Positions 21,706 through 26,471 of a DNA stretch of 26,471 bases are shown here, piece by piece. A program made the position numbers and the translations under genes. This DNA comes from a virus. Every line of letters starts with the position of its first letter. The stretch's first letter is position 1. The stretch spans positions 1 to 26,471 of IMG/VR virus record IMGVR_UViG_3300046684_000015; one strand, 5' to 3'. A model generated the notes under the pieces. The model worked only from the letters and a program-made list of their open reading frames with translations. It was not told where the DNA came from and made no database searches.

Positions 21706-22988
21706 TCGGCTGGCTCGCCTTCTGGTTGCGGTTTGTCGGCACTTTTGCCGGGATCGCGCGGCGCGCGGTAAATCTCTTTGCCACCCTCAGTTGGCGGCAT
21801 GCGCAACCGGCGGCGCACTTCGTCCGTGTTCATCCATCCGTCGCCGGCACCCGGCCCACCGAGCGCAGCGCGGAAGTACTCGCCGAGAGCCTTAAGGTCG
21901 GTCTCGTACAGCGCCTCGCGGTAAAACTCGAGGAAGCGCCCATTGTTTCGGGGGTAAAGCTTGCGGTTCAGCTCCTGCTCGATCTTCCGCAGCCAGGTCT
22001 GCAGCGTGTACTGCACAAAGGCCCGGCCGTTCGTCTCCAAGCCTGAGCCCCAAGACGTTGAGCCGGTGCTCTCGTTAATCATAAAGCCGGGGACGCCGAA
22101 TGCGCGGGCGATGTCCATTACCTGAAACTTCCTAGCTTCGAGCAGCTGCGCGTCTTCGGCCGAAAGGCTGAGCTCTTTGGCTGTAAGCCCTTCAGTCAGG
22201 ACCAGAGGCAGGCGATGGGCGTTCGCCAAGCCCGAATAGCGGTTCGCAAATGCGGTCTGCAGCTGGGTGATCTGCGTGTCGCTCATCTTGGCGCCGGCCT
22301 GCAGGATCATCGACGGGTGCGCGCCGCCTTCGAAGAACTTGCCGCTGTATTCATCCATCGCGAGCGCGTTTCCGATCGCAGTGCGCGCGCCGAACTGAAT
22401 GACCGACATCGACCGCATGGTCGCGTCGTCGAAGCCCAGGCCCGGAAAATGCAGGATGTCGGAGGGGTCGAACCAGGTCGTAATGCCGTGCGAAGGCAGG
22501 TTGACGTAGTATCGAACGCCCTCGCCCGGAGTGCGAATCGGCGAAACGCATCCCCAAGGCAGCGGCAGGATCTCGCGCAAGGCCCCGTTCATGCGCCAGC
22601 GCAGCAGGGCGAACGCGTCGCCGCGCAGGAGCTGCGCCATGCTGACGCCCTCCCACATCGAAGCCGCAGTGAACTGCGGACTTGGCTGCTCGTTCAGCAG
22701 ATACCATGTATCGCTGCGCGGCAGCCTGGCGGGGATCTCGCCACCGTCCAGGGAATATTCGTGGATCGGGCAGCTCACGATCGCGCCGGCGATCTTTGCG
22801 ACGCAAGCGGCAACTGCCGAGACTCGCATTGCAGAAGTGGCCGAAACAGTGGCTCCAGACGGCGCCACTCCGAACGCCTCCATGACGTCCGGGCTGTATT
22901 GCACCTGGTTGGATACCTTGGCCCGCTCGCTACGCTGCGGCGCGTCTCGCCAGTGCGTGGTGGCCGCCAGCGCATCGAATAGTTCCAT
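21702..22988 (-). CDS. Portal protein, HK97 family
   Basis: This 428-residue protein should form the dodecameric ring at one head vertex through which DNA enters and leaves. Family features are the N-terminal VSATSAMRVSAVAACVAKIA helix, LPRSDTWYLLNEQPS, then GMPGF-like motifs (FGVPGFMINESTGSTSWGSG) and VQYTLQTWLRKIEQELNRKL near the end. Length and motif order agree with HK97-type portals. The C-terminal 50 residues are proline- and charge-rich. A ribosome site, AAGGAACAC, overlaps the terminase stop. The protease follows by an ATGA overlap. Confidence is high. Confidence 0.95.
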   Translation of the reverse strand: MELFDALAATTHWRDAPQRSERAKVSNQVQYSPDVMEAFGVAPSGATVSATSAMRVSAVAACVAKIAGAIVSCPIHEYSLDGGEIPARLPRSDTWYLLNEQPSPQFTAASMWEGVSMAQLLRGDAFALLRWRMNGALREILPLPWGCVSPIRTPGEGVRYYVNLPSHGITTWFDPSDILHFPGLGFDDATMRSMSVIQFGARTAIGNALAMDEYSGKFFEGGAHPSMILQAGAKMSDTQITQLQTAFANRYSGLANAHRLPLVLTEGLTAKELSLSAEDAQLLEARKFQVMDIARAFGVPGFMINESTGSTSWGSGLETNGRAFVQYTLQTWLRKIEQELNRKLYPRNNGRFLEFYREALYETDLKALGEYFRAALGGPGAGDGWMNTDEVRRRLRMPPTEGGKEIYRAPRDPGKSADKPQPEGEPAE

Positions 22989-22996
22989 AGTGTTCC

Positions 22997-24682
22997 TTAC
23001 AGGATGACGAAGCCCTGGGTAATTTCGTTGGATGCCGCGACAGGATTAAGGGCCATCAGCGAGACGGCGTTGAACAACGCCATCAGAGGGTCGATCTTCC
23101 CGGTGCCGGACGCTTGCTTGGTAATCAGCGCGGCATTGCCCCGCGGCTCGATCTTCGCGTTGCCGACACACCAGTTCATCAATGGCTGGCCGCCGTGTAT
23201 CAGCACGCCTTCTGCCAACTTTCGCTCGGCGACGCTGATCGCGCCGATCAACTTCCAGCCCTGCGAAACGCCGAAGCACTTCGCCTCATCGATCTCAGCG
23301 TCGACTAGCGCCTGGAACATCACCTTGTGGGTCTTCTCAGGGTCTAGGCCTACAGAGGCAAGAAGCCCCGACTCGTCGACCTCCTTGACGATCGCGGCGA
23401 CCTGCGCCACATCGCCCGGGAGCTCCTCGATGATTACCAGGTCGCCCTGTCGCTTGAAGTCTTCGTATCGGCTTTCTTCACTCTTACGCCGCTCGACCGC
23501 GATCGGGTGCGCCCAGGCGCGCGTCCACGCGAGCCACTTTTGCGTCCCGCGCTCGCGCCCCACAACAGCGAGCCCAAGCAGGTCGTCTAGGCCGCCGCCG
23601 TCGATGCCGACGGTGACGACTTCCGAGCGTTCGAGTAGCTGAGCCAGCGTCAACCCAGGAGTCTTGGCTTGGCGTTCCCAGAAATCCGCTCCACTCCACC
23701 GGTCGGAGCGCAGGTTCAGCCCGATCTCGACGTTCAGGTGCTTACTGAGGAAGCCGCGCAGCGATTCGTCACCGCCGGCCTGGGCCTTGCGCAGCTCGCG
23801 CTCGAGAAATTCGGCATCCACCGAAAATCCCAGGTTTGGGTTCACGATACGGAAGTTTTCCGGCTTCAGGTGCTCACCGGCGGCGATCATCTCTTCCGGG
23901 AACTCGTACAGGACCGGGACGAAGCGTGGGTCAACTATCTTCCCGTCGCGCACATCGCGCGCGTACTGCAGTTTTTGGCGGAAGACGCCGGCCGGGGGCT
24001 CGTCGGACTGAGTCGTCAGATAGATGACGAAGCCCTCAGGGCGCGATGCCAGGCCACCGATTGCCTCGCGCAGCATGTTCTCGGCGTTCGCCTGCTTACC
24101 AAACAGCCAGATCTCGTCGACCAGCGTACCGACCGACTTTTTACCGGCCGCGGTGTTGGCGTCGGCGGCAATCACCTTCAGCGTCGCAGAGGTGCCGCGG
24201 TGCGTGATGGTCTTGATATGGGTCTGGACCTGCATCAGGTCGTCCAGATCCTCCTCGTGCCTCACCATGTCCCGGCTTGGCGCGAAGGAGTTCGCAGCGA
24301 CTTCCAGTGTCGGCGCCAGGATGGTGAATTCGCCCGACATGCGCCAGTTCAGGATCAGCGCCGTCATCATGATGCCGGCTGCGATCGTGGACTTTGAATT
24401 TTTTTTAGGGATAAGGATGAACCACTCGGTGATCAGCCGACGGCCTTCGGTCGGCGATTCCGGTCGCGCATCGTACGCACCAAAGATCGAGGCGACCAGG
24501 TCGAACACCCATTGGTCGCAGGCCTCGCCGAACGTCGGACTGCCAGGGGCGTCGACGATCTTCAGCTGCTTGAAGATCTCGACCGCATGCGCAGCCTGTT
24601 CTGGGAACAGCGGCGGAGGGATGATGGACTGGCCCTTCTTCAGCCGCTCTTTCCAATCGAGACAGGCTGTTGACCATTCCAT
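22997..24682 (-). CDS. terL: Terminase large subunit
   Basis: This 561-residue protein is the packaging motor and DNA-cutting enzyme. The ATPase half shows a variant Walker A, PKKNSKST at about 92-99, with Walker B TLVDEIW at about 186-192 and the TTQSDE coupling motif near 223. The RNase H-like nuclease half has D361 in GIDGGGLDD, with further acidic sites in GLDPEKT near 440 and KIDPLMALFNA near the end. The LRSDRWSGADFWE link is typical of HK97-like large subunits. The ATG at 24682 has an AAGGGG site that overlaps the small subunit stop region. Length is normal. Confidence 0.96.
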   Translation of the reverse strand: MEWSTACLDWKERLKKGQSIIPPPLFPEQAAHAVEIFKQLKIVDAPGSPTFGEACDQWVFDLVASIFGAYDARPESPTEGRRLITEWFILIPKKNSKSTIAAGIMMTALILNWRMSGEFTILAPTLEVAANSFAPSRDMVRHEEDLDDLMQVQTHIKTITHRGTSATLKVIAADANTAAGKKSVGTLVDEIWLFGKQANAENMLREAIGGLASRPEGFVIYLTTQSDEPPAGVFRQKLQYARDVRDGKIVDPRFVPVLYEFPEEMIAAGEHLKPENFRIVNPNLGFSVDAEFLERELRKAQAGGDESLRGFLSKHLNVEIGLNLRSDRWSGADFWERQAKTPGLTLAQLLERSEVVTVGIDGGGLDDLLGLAVVGRERGTQKWLAWTRAWAHPIAVERRKSEESRYEDFKRQGDLVIIEELPGDVAQVAAIVKEVDESGLLASVGLDPEKTHKVMFQALVDAEIDEAKCFGVSQGWKLIGAISVAERKLAEGVLIHGGQPLMNWCVGNAKIEPRGNAALITKQASGTGKIDPLMALFNAVSLMALNPVAASNEITQGFVIL

Positions 24683-24692
24683 AATTACCCCT

Positions 24693-25178
24693 TCACTTCA
24701 CCCGCTTGAGACCTGGCGCCGCCGGCGTGCCAAACTTATTAGCCGCCTTCTTTGCCGCATCGGCCTTGGCGTCCTTCTTGCCGCCCTCACCGATCCTGGG
24801 GTGCTCGTAAGGCAGCAATGCCTTGGCGGCGTCAATGCGCTGCCTTGGATCGAGCGCTGCGTTTTTCATTGCCTTTCGGAGGAACTCGCGCGGATCGTCG
24901 TCGCTTTCCAGCAGATCATCGTCCGGCAGGTCTGGACCAGGCGCGAATGGGGAGCGCGCCGAGGACTTCGGCGTCGCCGGCGGCGCCTTCTTGGGTGGCG
25001 ATGCGGCGCGCTTCCTCATTTCGACTAGGTACGCTTTAACATCGACGTCCTTCGCGAGACGCGACCCCTGGGGGGAGGCTGTTTTTTCGCTGTAGCCCGC
25101 CGTGATGGCAGCTTCGCGGTTCGACTTTCCGGCCAAAAGCGCCTTAGCAAAGGCCAGCTTCTTGCCTGTTAAAGCCAT
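24693..25178 (-). CDS. terS: Terminase small subunit
   Basis: This 161-residue protein recognises phage DNA to start packaging. The N-terminal TGKKLAFAKALLAGKSNREAA and AGYSEKTASPQGSRLAKD form the helix-turn-helix common to Terminase_2 small subunits. The middle is Pro/Ala/Lys-rich, followed by a DDDPREFLRKAMKNAALDPRQRI helical segment and a basic tail. A TTG start at 25184 is possible, but ATG 25178 has correct spacing from GGAGGG and is chosen. It lies between the HNH gene and the large subunit. A basic C-terminus fits contact with the large subunit. Confidence 0.92.
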   Translation of the reverse strand: MALTGKKLAFAKALLAGKSNREAAITAGYSEKTASPQGSRLAKDVDVKAYLVEMRKRAASPPKKAPPATPKSSARSPFAPGPDLPDDDLLESDDDPREFLRKAMKNAALDPRQRIDAAKALLPYEHPRIGEGGKKDAKADAAKKAANKFGTPAAPGLKRVK

Positions 25179-25302
25179 TAACAAATCCCTCCAACCAGAA
25201 AAAAATCCGCGAATGACTTGCCAGTCGGTGTCGGTCGCTTGAACTTGTCAGACTTACAACACACCCTACCCCTTTCGGGTATTCATGGCGGGTTGCCTCG
25301 CC
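25179..25302 (-). other. Non-coding region between HNH and terminase genes, possible cos region
   Basis: About 124 bases hold no credible gene. A short hairpin TACCC-CTTTC-GGGTA lies near 25267-25281 and a run of seven A (T on the minus strand) near 25199-25205. HNH/terminase phages with cohesive ends often cut near these genes, so a cos site is plausible, but no diagnostic motif is visible. Confidence 0.3.
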
Positions 25303-25626
25303 TCACCAACCTCGCGCCCGCGCCGCGGCTTCGCGGGCTGTCTTGGCGTCGTGGCAGGGCTGGCAAAGGGTTTCTTTATTGCTGTCGTCGTCACTGCCGC
25401 CGTCGCACAATGGGATGATGTGGTCAACCGGGTGGCCGACCGTTGTCCTGCCCTGTCGTCTGCACTCCTGGCAAAGGCCGCAGTCGCGCTCCCGGATCCG
25501 CTCTCGATCCTTCACGCCTCGCCAGCCGCGCACGCGCTCGGCCGCTTCGGGCCGCGCTGGGGCGAGCGCCGGTAGTCGGCTGGCAGCAGGTTGCAGCCCC
25601 GACTTGAGCGTTTGAAGCTTCGGCAT
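25303..25626 (-). CDS. HNH endonuclease
   Basis: This 107-residue nuclease carries a compact HNH motif: CGLCQECRRQGRTT, then VDHIIPLCDGGSDDDSNKE and LCQPCHDAKT. The Cys pairs bind a structural zinc and the first His with the Asn/His at the end bind the catalytic metal. Phage HNH proteins next to the terminase are needed for specific cohesive-end cleavage in related phages. The start is taken at ATG 25626, one base past the preceding stop, because upstream codons in this frame overlap a better-supported gene. No strong ribosome site is seen, so coupling is assumed. Confidence 0.92.
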   Translation of the reverse strand: MPKLQTLKSGLQPAASRLPALAPARPEAAERVRGWRGVKDRERIRERDCGLCQECRRQGRTTVGHPVDHIIPLCDGGSDDDSNKETLCQPCHDAKTAREAAARARGW

Positions 25627-25627
25627 A

Positions 25628-25984
25628 TCAGTCCAGTGGCACGCGGAAGTAGCGCGCGATATCTTCAGTAGACGGCGGCTTCCTGTCGCGGCCAGCCGGC
25701 AGGCTGGAGGTGCGCTCCATGAACTCGCGGTGCGCGCGCTCGGTGCGGTCTCGCAGCCAGGCGCCGAAGTCGAATCCCCTTGCGGCCGGGAGGTCACCGC
25801 CGACGGGCAGCAGGTTGTATCGGGCAAGCGCCTTGGCGATGCCGAAGTCTTCCGGCCAGTACTCGCATGTCACGCTCACCATCTCGTTGGCGTGGCAGCG
25901 CAGTGTGAAGCCCACAGTATTCTTCGGCAGGCCCAGCGCGTCACACAACTGCTGGCCGATCTGATGTCCAAGGATTGGTTTCAT
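25628..25984 (-). CDS. Phage protein of unknown function
   Basis: This 118-residue protein is not recognised. It begins MKPILGHQIGQQLCDALGLP and has a beta-like TVGFTLRCHANEMVSVTCEYWPED segment. A charged helix with GAWLRDRTERAHREFMERTS and a final TEDIARYFRVPLD follow. The pattern of Cys and beta strands in the first half suggests a compact fold. A GGAG site precedes ATG 25984, which overlaps the upstream stop by ATGA. Position just before the packaging genes fits a small early-late boundary gene, but nothing more can be said. Confidence 0.75.
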   Translation of the reverse strand: MKPILGHQIGQQLCDALGLPKNTVGFTLRCHANEMVSVTCEYWPEDFGIAKALARYNLLPVGGDLPAARGFDFGAWLRDRTERAHREFMERTSSLPAGRDRKPPSTEDIARYFRVPLD

Positions 25985-26289
25985 CGCGAGCTCCAGATGT
26001 CGAACAATTCGCGCGAGTCCAGGTGCGCCGGCGGCTTATGCGCAGGCCGGAAGATCATCTTCAGAATACCGGGCGAGTTGTCCGGGACCTGTCGCACTAC
26101 CTCAGTAAAGGTCATGCCAGCGCAGCCGTAGCCCTTGGCGCGCAGCGCTGTCTGCGCTTCCTCGCAGTGCGCCAAGTGCTCGGCGATCTGGTTCAGGCGC
26201 GTGAGGTCGGCCGCCTTCAGCTCGCTGGCGCGCATGCCCAGGACGGCACGAAGGATCTCGGCGCGGTAGATTTGTGCGGTGGTGTTCAT
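25981..26289 (-). CDS. Phage protein of unknown function
   Basis: This 102-residue mostly helical protein has an N-terminal EILRAVLGMRASELKAADLTRL, then a LAHCEEAQTALRAKGYG stretch and a FTEVVRQVPDNS region. It is soluble and slightly basic with no signal peptide or catalytic motif. No family is recognised. ATGA overlaps on both sides link it with the 30-residue gene before it and the 118-residue gene after it. It may be a regulatory or packaging accessory protein, but this is unproven. Confidence 0.72.
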   Translation of the reverse strand: MNTTAQIYRAEILRAVLGMRASELKAADLTRLNQIAEHLAHCEEAQTALRAKGYGCAGMTFTEVVRQVPDNSPGILKMIFRPAHKPPAHLDSRELFDIWSSR

Positions 26290-26378
26290 GCCGCTGCTCG
26301 CGCGACATCGATCGCCATATCTTCGCGCAGCACTTGCATCACGAACCGCAGCCAGACGACTTCTGCTTCGACGCTCAT
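26286..26378 (-). CDS. Very short phage gene
   Basis: This 30-codon frame starts at ATG 26378 and overlaps the next start as ATGA. The product has a short helix-like VWLRFVMQVLREDMAIDVAR. It starts three bases after the TAA of the frame before it. Only the operon-like spacing supports it, so it could be a leader peptide or a chance frame. Confidence 0.45.
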   Translation of the reverse strand: MSVEAEVVWLRFVMQVLREDMAIDVARAAA

Positions 26379-26381
26379 GGT

Positions 26382-26471
26382 TTAGTCCCTCAGGCTCTTG
26401 ACGTCTTTGGCCAACTCTTGCGCAGCCTCAGCAACAGGTTTGACGACCGCTCCAGCCAGGTCGGCCACGAT
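26382..26471 (-). CDS. C-terminal end of an unknown gene, cut by window edge
   Basis: Twenty-nine codons run open from the window edge to a TAA at 26382-26384. They encode an Ala/Val/Lys-rich amphipathic helix that includes KPVAEAAQELAKDVKSLRD. The start lies outside the window. It is followed three bases later by the 30-codon gene. No function can be given. Confidence 0.5.
   Translation of the reverse strand: MVADLAGAVVKPVAEAAQELAKDVKSLRD

Noticed and set aside
24024-25028. Plus-strand open frame opposite the terminase genes
   Set aside because: It spans two well-supported minus-strand genes and has no coherent domain.
25179-25184. TTG start for the terminase small subunit
   Set aside because: It lies only three bases from the GGAGGG site; the ATG at 25178 has proper spacing.
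1-26471. CRISPR arrays, tRNA or rRNA genes, insertion sequences
   Set aside because: No regularly spaced repeats, cloverleaf-like sequences, transposase genes or rRNA-like stretches were seen on either strand.

Overview
This window is the late (packaging, head, tail, lysis) half of a tailed bacteriophage or prophage with an HK97-type head and a long non-contractile tail, i.e. siphovirus-like. The DNA is GC-rich and the reading frames are tightly packed, mostly joined by ATGA, GTGA or TGATG stop/start overlaps. Gene order and GC content suggest a proteobacterial host, perhaps a betaproteobacterium (Burkholderiales type). The host is inferred, not shown: the window holds no integrase, repressor, replication gene, tRNA, rRNA, attachment site or clear host gene.

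Nearly everything lies on the minus strand and is transcribed from high to low coordinates. Packaging comes first: three small unknown genes and one partial gene (26471-25628), an HNH endonuclease, the small and large terminase subunits (25626-22997). The head module follows: portal, ClpP-type prohead protease and HK97-fold major capsid protein (22988-19618). An accessory insert then lies between the capsid and the connectors (19567-15049). It has two tiny proteins, a 609-residue protein with Ig/Fn3-like domains, a 520-residue SGNH (sialate O-acetylesterase-like) esterase and three small unknown proteins. Connector and tail completion proteins (15049-13313) lead to the tail tube protein (13216-12575), tail assembly chaperones made by a predicted -1 ribosomal frameshift (12472-11736), an exported moron-like protein (11682-11338) and a 1702-residue tape measure protein (11257-6149). 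After the tape measure come only two tail/fibre-like proteins and a DUF4376 protein, then a permuted papain-like peptidase and the lysis cassette: holin, SAR-type endolysin, and Rz with Rz1 fully nested inside it (3665-1848). A helix-turn-helix/metallophosphoesterase protein (1833-637) ends the leftward unit. Three short plus-strand genes (21-653), two of them membrane-like, meet it head-on.

The most informative regulatory signals are non-coding. Six minus-strand intrinsic-terminator-like hairpins with U tracts sit inside the late unit, just ahead of the capsid, tail tube, tail chaperone, tape measure (two in tandem) and holin genes. Read-through by an antiterminator, or use of the hairpins for mRNA processing or dosage, is therefore likely. 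The capsid and tail tube genes share the same 10-base leader at their start codons. The tail chaperone overlap has a G GGA AAC slippery heptamer, an immediate UGA, and an 11-bp bulged stem beginning 8 nt downstream.

The least ordinary parts are the capsid-adjacent esterase/Ig cassette, the exported moron between chaperone and tape measure genes, the DUF4214-like segment near the tape measure C-terminus, and the apparent absence of the usual lambda-type tail tip genes.
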